From Parasponia andersonii (Eukaryota; Streptophyta; Magnoliopsida; Rosales; Cannabaceae): a stretch of 64,000 bases of DNA. The position numbers and the translations under genes are program-made. The notes beneath the pieces are model-generated. The model made no database searches. It saw only the letters and a program-made list of their open reading frames with translations, and had not been told where the DNA came from. Below are positions 9,764 through 20,891 of the stretch, in pieces. Within the stretch, counting starts at the first letter, position 1; the number at the start of each line of letters is the position of its first letter. The stretch lies in assembly GCA_002914805.1 (NCBI GenBank), contig JXTB01000159.1:350344-414343 (forward strand). Reading direction: 5' to 3'.

Positions 9764-12569
9764 TTTATTCTCCAAGTTTTCCTTTTAAAAAGGTTTTGTG
9801 GACTATTTTTGTTAGTTGGTACTACCGACTTGGTAGACTCTCTTTCTACTTTCTAGCATATTCTCTTCTCTATATGTGATGAGATTAAAAAGAAATTAAA
9901 AAAAAAAAACCATATCTATACGACTAGGGATTTAAAAATATACAAAACCAAACAAGTAAACTAAGGTCTAATTTTTTTTGTGGAGTGCTAGACCGCTAGC
10001 ATTGTTAAATTTCACCAGAAATATTAGTTGCATTATCTTTTACACTTATTTTTACATTTTTTTAGCCTCGGTTCTGGATTCCATTATAATTTGTTATATT
10101 ATTTAAATATCTTATTTAAATATTAAATTAGATAGTAGAAATTATTTGTCAGATATTAAAATTAAGAGTGTAAAAGGAAATGAAAAAGAATGTATTTAAC
10201 AATCCTCTTTAAAAGAATGACAGAAGATAATCATCTACAAAATTAAAATTTTTATTTAAAGAAAATTTTAGAATTTCATATTTGCTCTTACCTCCCAAAA
10301 ACCAACCCGATCAAAAATTTTTGACCAAACTCGAGTACCCAAAAAAAAAAAAGAATTCAAGCACATGTTGAAACGTGTTTGAGTAAAGCACACAATTGAG
10401 CAAGGTCGAGTATAAGGTCAAGCACGATCAAGAGTTAGAGGAGTGCTATAAGGTATTTTGGAGTTTGAAAGATGAATCTAAGTAATTTTTAAATGTGTGA
10501 CATGTTAATGAGAGAATTTTGATAATAATTTTTAGATGATCTTATTATATAATTATAATGTTATTAGTAGATCTTTTGGGTGTTAAAACCTTCAATCCTA
10601 CTTTTGTCCAATCTACTCAATTCGGGATTTTGAATGTATCAAAATAATAGAGGAAATTTGATTTTTTAAGGTAATTTTTCAAAAAAAGCGAAAAAATCTC
10701 AGATTTTAATTAAAAAAAAATACTACTTTTAAAAATGCTTAGGAAAGTACTATTTACATTAATTGATTAGATACTTTAATCAATCAAATTACTTAAGAAG
10801 ATAACTTGATTGGTTACCCTAAACCGATTATCTCAAGTAATTAGATTGGTTACCTCAGGTAACCTAATTGATTACCTCGAGTACCATAAATTGATAATTT
10901 TCTAAATAAATCCGAGATTTTTCAAAAAAGTTGGCCCGACATTTTTTAATTTTGAACACTTTGGGCTTGAAATTTTGAAAGAAGCCATTTTTTCCAAGAT
11001 ATTTTATTTTTATTATTATCATTCATAAAAAGTTACACAAAGGAAATCTTATGATTGGTCTTAAAAATTATTATGAAAATTAGTTCCTAAAAAATTCATA
11101 GGAATGGACCTAACTTGTAGTAATTTGGAATAAAATAACTTCACTATGAGTATTTTAAACATAACTTTTTTTTATTAATGTTACAATGTTGTACAACGAG
11201 AGTCACACAATTTGTGATTATAAAATTATAGCTTTTTAATGATTAATCAATTATCATAAATTGTATAACTCCTTCGCATAACACTATGATATTACTAAAA
11301 AAGGTCAATTTTTCAAAATACGCCTTAAAAAGTAATTTTGGTCCAAATTACTACTGGACCCGCCTAATGCTTGGAGCCTAGGAGTCTTGAGTCAGTTGAG
11401 TTTTGACTGAGGTAGAGTGGCCAAGACTAAGATAGCTCAAATACAAGCAGGCTTAGCCCATAAAAGCAAATCAACCTATGAAGGGAAATAGAAGTGACTA
11501 GTAGTTATTGGACTAAAGTGACTCTTTTGTTTTAAAAAATAGGTTTCTAAGAGTTTTACTTACAGAAAAAAAACAACAAAAATACGGTGAGTTAGTTATT
11601 TTCTAATTTATTTTTAGAAAAATATCATTTTTTGAAATAAGAACTAGTAACCTGTAATCAGTTTCGAACACTGGTAACTAGTAACTAAATATATTTAAAA
11701 AAAAATAAAATGAGAGAAGAAAAATATTTTAACTAGTAATAGAAATAAGAAAAATAATTTAAAAAATAACAAAAAGAAAAAGCATGTGTTATAACTACAA
11801 ATCGATAACCAGTTTTAAACACCGGTAACTAATAATCATTTAAAAAAATACTATTTTTCTAAAAATAATTTTTATCTAGAAAATACGATACAGAGTTTTG
11901 AAAAAAAAAAACTAACCCACTGTATTTTTCAATTTCTTTTCAAAAATGCAGTGTATGGCCTAATTTCCTCTTTAAAATATAATTTTTCTAATAGTATCAC
12001 AAAATTGTGAACAAAGTCACATAATTATAGGAAAAAGACACCTAGTACTACTTTTTGATAAATAATATTAAAAATACTATGTCTAAACTTTTACTTATTT
12101 TTGTACTATTTTTTTTTAGAAAAATAACAAATTCTTGTTAAGAAAGACCAAATAACGTCTCAGAATTTCTATTTTTTCTTGTTTCTTTTTGCTACTAGTT
12201 TACTTGTAGTTGATCACTCTTAAAACTAATTATTGATTTATTATTATAAATTATAAACTAATTAATTTTTAGAAACTAGAAACCAAATTAGTTACTAAAA
12301 ACTAACAATCATATTGGTTTCTACCATAAATATCACAACTATTTAGTTAATAAAAAATGAAAACTAAATTAGTTTCTATCATTAGCAGTAGAACTATTTG
12401 GTTGATTTAATTATTGATTACTAAAAACTAATTTGATTATTAGAAACTAGTCGCTAGAATCCAAAAACTAATATATATTTCTATTGCTTTTACTTCAAAA
12501 ATATAGTTACTTATTTTGAGAACTTGATCATGTTCTTCAACTGTCATTGTTCAATACCTCACCTAAATC
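9764..12569. other. AT-rich spacer with degenerate dispersed repeats
   Basis: No gene could be supported here. At about 10640-10960 a block rich in GGTTACC and GGTAACC words resembles blocks at about 19490-19830 and 51490-51840. At about 11300-11950 a second block (ACTAGTAACC, AACCAGTTTTAAACACCGGT) resembles about 51150-51430. These look like old copies of one or two AT-rich repeat families. The CCS promoter should lie in the first few hundred bases, but I see no clear TATA box. Confidence 0.6.
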
Positions 12570-13065
12570 TTGCTACATGGTATTTTGCAAAAAGAAAATC
12601 ACAATAGCTTTCATGAAACTTTTCATTATTTCTTATGATTTGAAAAAGAAACCATAATGGTTTCTAAGAAATTTTCGTAGTTTTCTTTGATTTATTTAGC
12701 TACATGACATTCCGCTAAAAGAAATCATAATGGTTTTTAGAAAGCCTTTTGTGGTTTCTTGTTATTTATTTAGCTACTGAATATTCTGCAAAAAAGAAAT
12801 CACAATGGTTTCCCAAAAATATTCGTAGTTTAATGTGATTTACTTACGTACAAGACATTCAACTAAAAAAACTAAACTGGTTTGCAGGAAATATTTGTGC
12901 TTTTCTGTGATTAACTTACGTACAAAACTTTCGGCTAAAAAAAACCAAAATGGATTCCAATAAACCTTTGTGATTTCTTATGATTTACTTACTTACAAAA
13001 CATTCTGCTAATAGGAAACAAAATTAAACTAAATCAGTTTCCAATAAACATTTGTGGTTTCTTGT
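12570..13065. repeat. Degenerate minisatellite, about 7 units of 57-75 bp
   Basis: A unit of roughly 70 bases recurs: TTTACTTACGTACAAGACAT, then CTAAAAGAAATCAAAATGG, then TTTCCAATAAACATTTGTGG and TTTCTTGTG. About seven diverged, head-to-tail copies are seen, starting near 12574, 12641, 12700, 12771, 12847, 12918 and 12991. It has no reading frame. Confidence 0.7.
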
Positions 13066-13744
13066 AAAAAAAAAAAAAAAAGATAACTTATCTACTAAAA
13101 TGTCACCATATTTTTTAGTTTCCAAAGTATTTAGAAAAATATCATAAAAAGGACGTTCAAATTTTTATTATTTTTGAAAGTTTGTAAATTTAGTAATATT
13201 TTTTGAAAAATAGGTATAAATGTTCAAAACTCAATAATTATTTTTCAAAACACTCCTAAAAAAATAATTTTAGTCCAAATTGTTATTATTCATGTCAAAT
13301 TCCCATTTAAAAAGCCCAAAGGAGGCCTTCTTTGGGATAATGGGGCTAACTTTGCCTAACGCCTAACGAACAGGAAGAAATTAGGTTAGAAATTGGTGCT
13401 TATGGGTTTTTTTTTTCAAAAAGTTTTTTAGCAGTTTTATTAGTTGAAATCCTTTTTTTCCCTCTTTAGTATCACCTATTTTCATAAAATTGAGTTTTTA
13501 TCAGTATTACTTTCAGTTTCAGATAAACTGTCACTAGATTATAAATAGCTTCTTTACAAACTGCTATTTATCAAAATGTCCGAAGAAAACAGGCCTAGTT
13601 TTGCCATTTCACTACTACATATCTGCACATACAAGGAATTCCATACAATGCATGCAGATCTAGTATTCCCCTTTGAAAGTGTCAAAAGTCAAAAGTCAAA
13701 ACCAAGAACGAGTTGCCCAATTAGTCCTTAATCTAGTTCTGAAT

Positions 13745-13803
13745 TCTCTCTCTCTCTCTCTCTATCTATATATATATATATATATGTGTATATATATATA
13801 TAG
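13745..13803. repeat. Compound (CT)n(TA)n microsatellite
   Basis: A run of CT units passes directly into TATATA repeats about 0.5 kb upstream of the first subtilase gene. Confidence 0.9.
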
Positions 13804-13860
13804 TTTCAAGATTTATTAAAAGAAAGAACTAAATTGTCAATTTCTCAAGGGGTTTATCGT

Positions 13861-13960
13861 ACCAGGACAAACATATGCAAACTACAGATAAGCCAGATGG
13901 CAAGGCTAAAATTTATAAAACAGAACTTCCAAAGTCCAAATCTGTCTAACATAATCTACT
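13861..13960 (+). promoter_or_regulatory. Shared promoter block of subtilase 1
   Basis: The order ACATATGCA ... TAAGCCAGATGGCAAGG ... TATAAAAC ... CTGTCTAACAT parallels blocks upstream of subtilases 2 (20660-20755) and 3 (24904-24995). The TATAAAAC at about 13915 is a TATA candidate, although it lies 0.36 kb from the ATG. Alignment among paralogs is the only evidence. Confidence 0.5.
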
Positions 13961-14177
13961 TTTACTAATTTTACAAGAATGAAAAGGAAAATCTTTCCAT
14001 TTCCTAATTCCTTTTCTTTTCCACAACAGAAACATAGCCAAAATGTCTATTACTGCTTTGTTCTAACTGCATAGCTTTATGCGACCTCTACCATTTTACA
14101 AGAAGAACTTTATGTTTTATGCTTAGCCCCATTTGGTGTCGTTTGCTGAAAGTTCAAAACTAGAGGAACTTCACCCA

Positions 14178-14185
14178 GCCGGCCA
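14178..14185 (+). promoter_or_regulatory. GCCGGCCA palindrome-core motif upstream of subtilase 1
   Basis: GCCGGCCA lies 102 nt before the ATG. The same octamer lies 124 nt before subtilase 3 and 117 nt before subtilase 5. It may be a conserved cis-element; its factor is unknown. Confidence 0.4.
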
Positions 14186-14279
14186 ATAAAGTACATTTCA
14201 ATTCTATGTTTGTACATACACACATCTCTTAGAACGACGTCAATTACTCTGCTTTTTCCAAAAATTTTCCTTCAGAAAA

Positions 14280-16698
14280 ATGAAGATTAAACGACAATGG
14301 AGACTGTTAGATTTCTTCTATCTCCTCTTGGTGTCAGTTTTCGTTTTCAGTAGTTGGGTGGCTATAGCTGAACAAGTGCAACTGGTTAAGGAGGAGGAGG
14401 AGGAGGAGGAACACCCTAAGCTCAAAGCTGAGGAAAACAACTTAAAGATTTACATAGTTCACCTGAAAAAACCAGATAATGGCGATTTGGATAGTTGGTA
14501 TGGGACATTCTTACCATCTAGTGATAATACCACCGCAGGCGTAACCAAGCACCCACGCTTGGTTCACAAGTACCGGAATGTGGCCACTGGGTTCGCGGCT
14601 AGGTTGACGGCGGAGGAGGCGAAAGCCTTGGCGGCGAAAGACGGCGTCGTTTCGGCTCAACCGGACAGAATCTTCTATCTACACACAACTCATAGTCCCA
14701 ACTTCTTGGGACTACACCAAGGAATTGGACTGTGGAACGAATCCAAATTAGGCCAAGGAGTCATAATCGGCGTTCTCGACACCGGAGTTTGGCCCTACCA
14801 CCCTTCGTTCAACGACGAAGGAGTCCCTCCTCCGCCGCCCAAATGGAAAGGCACGTGCGAGTTCAGCGGCCTCGAGTGCAACAACAAGCTTATCGGAGCG
14901 AAGAATTTCGTGACAGAGTTGGCCAAAACAGGGGAGCTTAAGAGCCTGCCTCCGCTCGATGACAACGGCCATGGGACACACACGTCGAGTACGGCGGCTG
15001 GAAATTTCGTCGACGGAGCTAATGTGTTCGGAGACGCTGACGGCACGGCGGCCGGAATGGCGCCTTATGCCCACGTGGCGATGTACAGAGTATGCGAAGC
15101 CGGTTGTGCTGGAGCTGACATATTAGCCGCAATCGACGCCGCCATAGACGACGGCGTCGACGTTCTCTCTCTCTCCTTCGGCGCTAAATCAGCTCCTTTC
15201 TACGCCGACTCGATCGCCGTCGGCGCCTTCGCCGCCACCCAAAAGGGTATTTTCGTCAGCTGCGCGGCTGGGAACGAGGGTCCTGATTACTTCACTCTGT
15301 CCAACGAAGCTCCTTGGGTTCTCACCGTCGGAGCCAGCACCATTGACCGGAAAATCAAGGCCAATGCGAAGCTCGGAACCGGAGAAGAACTTGAGGGTGA
15401 GTCGTTGTTCCAGCCTAAAGACTTTGACCAATCGACATTGTTGCCGCTCGTCTACGCCGGGGCGAACGGGAACGAGTCCTCTGCTTTCTGCATGCCGGGC
15501 TCGCTCCAAGTCGACGTCGTGGCGGGAAAAGTCGTTGCGTGCGACAGAGGCGGCGATATCGGAAGAATCGAAAAGGGGGAGGAAGTGAAGAGAGCCGGCG
15601 GCGCCGCCATGATTCTGATGAACCAAGAGACAGACGGGTTCAGTACCTCCGCCGACCCTCACGTGCTCCCGGCGAGTCACGTGAGTTACGCCGCCGCGTT
15701 GAAGATCAAAGCCTACATGAACTCAACCTCTACCCCGGAAGCCACGGTCTTGTTCCGAGGAACCGTGATCGGAGACTCGCACTCTCCGGTGGTCACTTCG
15801 TTTTCGTCCAGAGGGCCGAGCTTGGCCAGTCCCGGGATTCTGAAACCGGACATTGTTGGTCCCGGCGTAAGCATCTTAGCCGCGTGGCCGGTTTCGGTGG
15901 ACAACTCAAGCTCAAGTGCTACGTTTAACATGATTTCTGGTACTTCTATGTCTTGCCCACATCTCAGTGGTGTTGCAGCTCTGCTGAAGGGCTCTCACCC
16001 TGACTGGTCCCCGGCCGCCATTAAGTCCGCCATCATGACCACCGCCGACGTCGCCAACCTCCGAGGAAAGCCCATTTTGGACCAGAAGGTACCACACAAG
16101 CTTATACCACTCTTGTAATGATATTGTTCTTGATTAGTTCTTTTAGTAATTTAGACTTTTAACTATAAGGTTAATTTGTTCTTTTTAGGCTTCCCCAGCT
16201 GACGTTTTTGCCACTGGAGCAGGCCATGTGAACCCGTCCAAAGCAAATAATCCGGGTCTAATCTATGATATCAAACCAGAAGATTACATTCCTTATCTTT
16301 GTGGATTGAACTATACAGATGATCAAGTCTCGTTCATTACACAAAACTCGGTCAATTGCTCTGAAGTGAAGAGCATACCAGAAGCTCAGCTTAATTATCC
16401 GTCGTTTTCTATAGTTCTGGGCTCTGGGTCTCAGAGCTACAGTAGGACGGTGACAAATGTTGGTGAGGCTAACTCAGTCTACACTGTGAATGTTTATGAA
16501 CCGGAGGGAACTAAAATTAGTGTCAAACCTCGTAAGATTAGTTTCACGGAGGCGAACCAGGAGGGTAACTATACAGTTACAATTTCTCCGGTAGATAGAG
16601 CTGGAACCAATATTGAGAGGGGTTTTTCTCAGGGATATTTGAGATGGGTTTCGGATAAGTACTCTGTTAGAAGCCAAATATCGGTCATATTTGATTAA
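14280..16698 (+). CDS. Subtilisin-like serine protease (SBT1 type), array copy 1
   Basis: Two exons, 14280-16088 and 16189-16698, give 772 aa. An N-terminal hydrophobic signal segment (about residues 8-30) is followed by a Glu-rich spacer and an I9 propeptide ending near [11 protein letters not shown]. The S8 catalytic domain follows, with Asp167 (VLDTG), His231 (GHGTHT), oxyanion Asn332 (AAGNEGP) and Ser556 (GTSMSCPH). A PA domain is inserted before the Ser, and a C-terminal Fn3-like domain contains [10 protein letters not shown]. It is expected to be secreted to the cell wall and to cleave protein or peptide substrates. The motif set is closest to the SBT1.2/SDD1 group as I recall it; the substrate is unknown. 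The 100-nt intron after the catalytic Ser is shared by copies 2 and 3 but not by copies 4 and 5. The coding part is GC-rich against an AT-rich surround. Confidence 0.93.
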
Positions 16699-16709
16699 AT
16701 GTGAAGATG

Positions 16710-17225
16710 GGGATAGTTTAGACAATACACAGAAGCATTCTTGTGCTGAAGCCTGAAAATTGGATGACTAGATAATCGAACAACTCAGAGGCCAAATATA
16801 GAAGCTAGTCTAATGGAGTCAGTCACTTAAGAGTTATGTCCTTAAGATTTGGTACTGAAATTCTCAGGCCGAAAAAAAAAGACCAAAATATTTTGGCATA
16901 TACTTTCCAGTTTTTTTGGTGTGTGTTGTTAATTCCTCAATAGTAATCAAAATTTACAGAGGGAAAAAAAAAGGTAAATTTTTTGACAGCATTTTACATT
17001 TTAGCTACCGTTCTGAATTTATTTGATTAGGGGTGGGGACTTAAAATTTTAGAGAGGGCTTCTTTTAAAGTGAATCAGAAATGCCACCGATAGTCTTTCC
17101 TTGCAACATAACAAAGGTTTCTAAAAGAAATTATGTTATTGGGCTTTGGCTAATTATAAGCATATGGATACCTAGAACTGAGTTGATCAAAAAATATGCC
17201 TTAATGCTACCAAAGCTCTTCATTT
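16710..17225. repeat. Subtilase 1 3' UTR block, copy A
   Basis: This 516 bp block begins 12 bases after the stop of subtilase 1 and is nearly identical to 18685-19203. The few differences seen are single bases and A-run lengths. Parts of it (AATGGAGTCA, GAGTTATGTCCTT, AAGATTTGGT, AAGACCAAAAT) also recur in the 3' UTR of subtilase 3. Confidence 0.85.
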
Positions 17226-18471
17226 TCTCCCCCTCACTTTCTTGGCTTTGCTGCTTACTGGTTATGCTTACCATCTTCCCATACAGAATTTGATGAATGA
17301 AGTAGAATGGCGCCCGAGACTAATATAACCAAAGGATCTATAAGTATAGTGATCACAATTGCCACGAACAGGCTTAGCCCATAATACCTAAAGGGTTCTT
17401 TTAGCAAAATAACCGATTTTGACACTCTATTATAATATATGTCCATCTATTAGTTTTATAATTACATGATTGATTGAATATATTAGTTGATACATTAATT
17501 TATTTATTTTGAATAAAATTTGGTATAGCTCATATAAAAATTGGTATATCTAGTATATATAAATTGATTTACTTACTATGTAAATTGGATTTCGTATATA
17601 TATATATATACCTTCAATGTAAATTTGAAATATTCGGTCCTTTGTTTTTATGCAGAAAAATTAACTTAAAAAAGGAGAAGTATTATTTTTTCTTTATTTT
17701 AGAAAATAAATGAGATGTTTTGGGTTTTGTAAGGACAGATAGTTAAACATGATACTTAGTTTAAATATATCTAGTGTTTTAGAGATTATCCCATAATATG
17801 TATATATATATATATAATAACAGTTATTTACAAGTATAAATATTAAAAAAAAAAAGTAATTCCCATATTATATCTTAAATGCCCAAAAGAAGCGCATCTT
17901 TAGATAGGAATCCGAAGAGACAAGACTTACGAGGAGATCCCATTATGGGACAAAATGTTAAAAACACAAGTATATTTTGCTAATTGCTATTATTTTTGTT
18001 GTCTCATCTCTATCTGACTAATTTTTTTAAAAAAAAAAAAGCTACACCATTTTAAATTAATGGAGACATTTTGTGTGGAGTTATAAATGAATAAATTACT
18101 TAACATAAAGCGAAATGGTGTTTTTTAATTGGTAGGATAAAAAAGAAATAACAAAAATTGAGACAGTTAATCTCAATTTTAAACAATACTTATTAAATTG
18201 TTATGAATTGAAAGTGCCAAGACTAAAGAAAAGAGAGCACACACATGTTCCTTAATAATAGTTCTAAATGCTTTTTAAATTTCAAGAAATTAGGATGGAG
18301 GATCCCGAATAATATAACCAAGGACAAAGGATCTATAAGTAAAGTGATCTCAATTACACTGGGCAGGCTGAGACCATAACTACACTAGTCTTGCAGCAAA
18401 ATGACCGATTTTAACACCTCATTACAATGCATTTATATTTTTTGGAAATTCTATAGTAAAGTTGCTTTTTA

Positions 18472-18502
<31 letters not shown>

Positions 18503-18683
18503 TGTATCAGTAGAGCTTAATCTCTTTAAATCATTAGATTAAATTTTACGGATAGAAATCATTTCAGAAAAAAACTATTGAAAAAGGAATGAAACCTACA
18601 AATTGATATTGGCCAATACAAAATATTTGAAAAAGAAATGTTTACCAATGTAATATAATATATATATATATATATATATATGG
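17226..18683. other. AT-rich spacer between the duplicated UTR blocks
   Basis: No gene is seen. The stretch at about 17320-17440 (AACCAAAGGATCTATAAGTA, AAAATAACCGATTTTGACAC) has a diverged partner at about 18310-18430, so the duplication extends beyond the near-identical UTR block. Several TA microsatellites are present (17596, 18480, 18656). Confidence 0.6.
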
Positions 18684-18684
18684 N
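18684..18684. other. Assembly gap marker (single N)
   Basis: A single N falls inside TGGNGGGATAG, exactly where a TA microsatellite meets the second copy of the subtilase 1 3' UTR. This suggests an unresolved join whose true length is unknown. Confidence 0.9.
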
Positions 18685-19203
18685 GGGATAGTTTAGACAA
18701 TACACAGAAGCATTCTTGTGCTGAAGCCTGAAAATTGGATGACTAGATAATCGAACAACTCAGAGGCCAAATATAGAAGCTAGTCTAATGGAGTCAGTCA
18801 CTTAAGAGTTATGTCCTTGAGATTTGGTACTGAAATTCTCAGGCCAAAAAAAAAAAAGACCAAAATATTTTGGCATATACTTTCCAGTTTTTTTGGTGTG
18901 TGTTGTTAATTCCTCAATAGTAATCAAAATTTACAGAGGAAAAAAAAAAGGTAAATTTTTTGACAGCATTTTACATTTTAGCTACCGTTCTGAATTTATT
19001 TGATTAGGGGTGGGGACTTAAAATTTTAGAGAGGGCTTCTTTTAAAGTGAATCAGAAATGCCACCGATAGTCTTTCCTTGCAACATAACAAAGGTTTTTT
19101 AAAAGAAATTATGTTATTGGGTTTTGGCTAATTATAAGCATATGGATACCTAGAACTGAGTTGATCAAGAAATATGCCTTAATGCTACCAAAGCTCTTCA
19201 TTT
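18685..19203. repeat. Subtilase 1 3' UTR block, orphan copy B
   Basis: This block is a near-identical copy of 16710-17225 but has no protease coding sequence before it. The sequence left of the N is a TA repeat and spacer. It could be the tail of a collapsed or deleted sixth subtilase gene, or a misassembly. Confidence 0.8.
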
Positions 19204-20659
19204 CCAAAACATCAAATAGTACAACAAAATGATTGATATATCAATGTATATATCAAATGTAAAATAAGATATACACAGTATAAAAACTAACATACTCAAG
19301 ATATAATCTAAAGTTGGTATATAGATAAACATATTAGTGTAAAAATTATATGTATTCAACCATTTAGCTATGAAAAACAAAAAAAGAAAGAGAACGAAGC
19401 CTTAAGAAAACCTATTTTCGAGAAAAAAAAATAGGGCTTCTTACAAATATCTAAGACTAAAATCCCAAAAAAATGGAAAAATGCAGCTGAATAGTTTGAA
19501 AAATCCTAGATTTATTTTAAAAAATATCATTTTTAAAAATTTTTCTTTTAAAAAATGTATTTTTAAAAATTTGGAAAACTACGACTTTTTTCTTATAAAA
19601 TTTGTATTTTTAGTGTTACTTAAGGTAACTAGTCAAGTTAGCTGTGATAACCAATTAAGGTACTTGAAGTAACTAATTTAACTACCTCATGTCACTTGAT
19701 CGGTTATCTTAAATGTCTCATTAATTTGTAAAAAATGTATTTTTCTATATATTTCTAAAACTTGTATTTTTCTGAATAAATCTAGAATTTCTCAAATAAT
19801 TTTTATAATCTAGGATTTTTTTATTTTTTCCCTTTAAATTTAGCATATAAAATCAAGGATTTATGACACAATGATCCCTGAATTATCCAACTTTGTCAAT
19901 TTGATCCTAAAAATTCTAATTGTCACAAAATCTCTTGAATTTTTAATTTAAAGTAATTTAGTCCCTAAACTATTTAGCTCATAATATACTCTTAAATTTC
20001 TAACAAAAAATATATGTAAAGAGCATCTAAAAGTATATTTTCAGAAGAATAAACGGAACAAAAAAATTTAGAGAGAAAAAAAAAATATTTTTTTTATGAT
20101 TATTTTTTTTTTAATATTTAGAGTTTTTAAAATTATTTTTAAAATATAATTTTAGATACTATCACATATTTTTTAAGTATAATTTTTGTCAGCAATTTAC
20201 AATAAATTATAATTCAAAATAATCTAGAGACGGCATTGTTTTAAATCAGAAAATTTAGGAATTTACTGGTCATAATTAGAATTTTTACCACAAATTATAA
20301 TTCAAAATAATCTAGAGACGGCATTGTTTCAAATCAGAAAATTTAGGAATTTACTGGTCAATTTACTGGTCATAATAAGAATTTTTACCACAAATTAGAT
20401 AATTGAAGGAACGTATGTACCATTGACTCTAAAATTAAATTTCCTCTGGGAAATAGTGAGATACATACAAGGCCTGTAAGAGGTCCCATTTTGAGACGAA
20501 AAGAGTCAAATTAAGACAAATGTTCTGCATTTCTATGCAACAGCCAACAATAACTGTTTTCGGAATAATAGTTCTAAGTGCTTCTAAATTTCGGAATTTT
20601 CTAAAATAAAGCACACTATAATTGTATCTTAAAGATATTAATGTGCTTTACCGTACATT
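19204..20659. other. AT-rich spacer with repeat-family remnants
   Basis: The stretch 19490-19830 contains the ACTTGATCGGTTATCTTAAA-type repeat also seen near 10800 and 51700. The stretch 19870-20010 (GATCCCTGAATTATCC, GTCCCTAAACTATTT) has a diverged relative near 42500-42640. No gene can be supported. Confidence 0.55.
20204..20396. repeat. Direct tandem repeat, 88 bp period
   Basis: AAATTATAATTCAAAATAAT and AGAGACGGCATTGTTT recur 88 bases apart, at 20204 and 20292. An extra small duplication of AATTTACTGGTC lies in the second unit. Confidence 0.9.
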
Positions 20660-20755
20660 ATTACAAGGACATGCATATATCAGTCAAAGCAGTTGGCTAT
20701 TATAAAATCACGAATCAAAAATACGTACCTGATACCTGTCTAACATTAGGTCCCA
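20660..20755 (+). promoter_or_regulatory. Shared promoter block of subtilase 2
   Basis: ACAAGGACATGCATATATC, then AAGCAGTTGGC, TATAAAATCA at 20701 and TACCTGTCTAACAT occur in the same order as in the block upstream of subtilase 3. TATAAAAT lies about 190 nt before the ATG and is a plausible TATA box. CATGCATA resembles an RY-type motif. Confidence 0.55.
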
Positions 20756-20891
20756 AACGACCATTTGTTCAAAATGTCAAACTAAGCCCATATCTCCGTA
20801 GCTAGGGATACATATTCTGCTTTGTTTATACGTATATGCCCTGAACCAATAAGCCCTCTGTATTTTAATTTCAAATAGTTTTGCTAAGAAG

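Noticed and set aside
14748..15680. Long minus-strand open frames across subtilase 1 (also in copies 2 and 3)
   Set aside because: They are mirror frames of the GC-rich protease exons, with no domain of their own.
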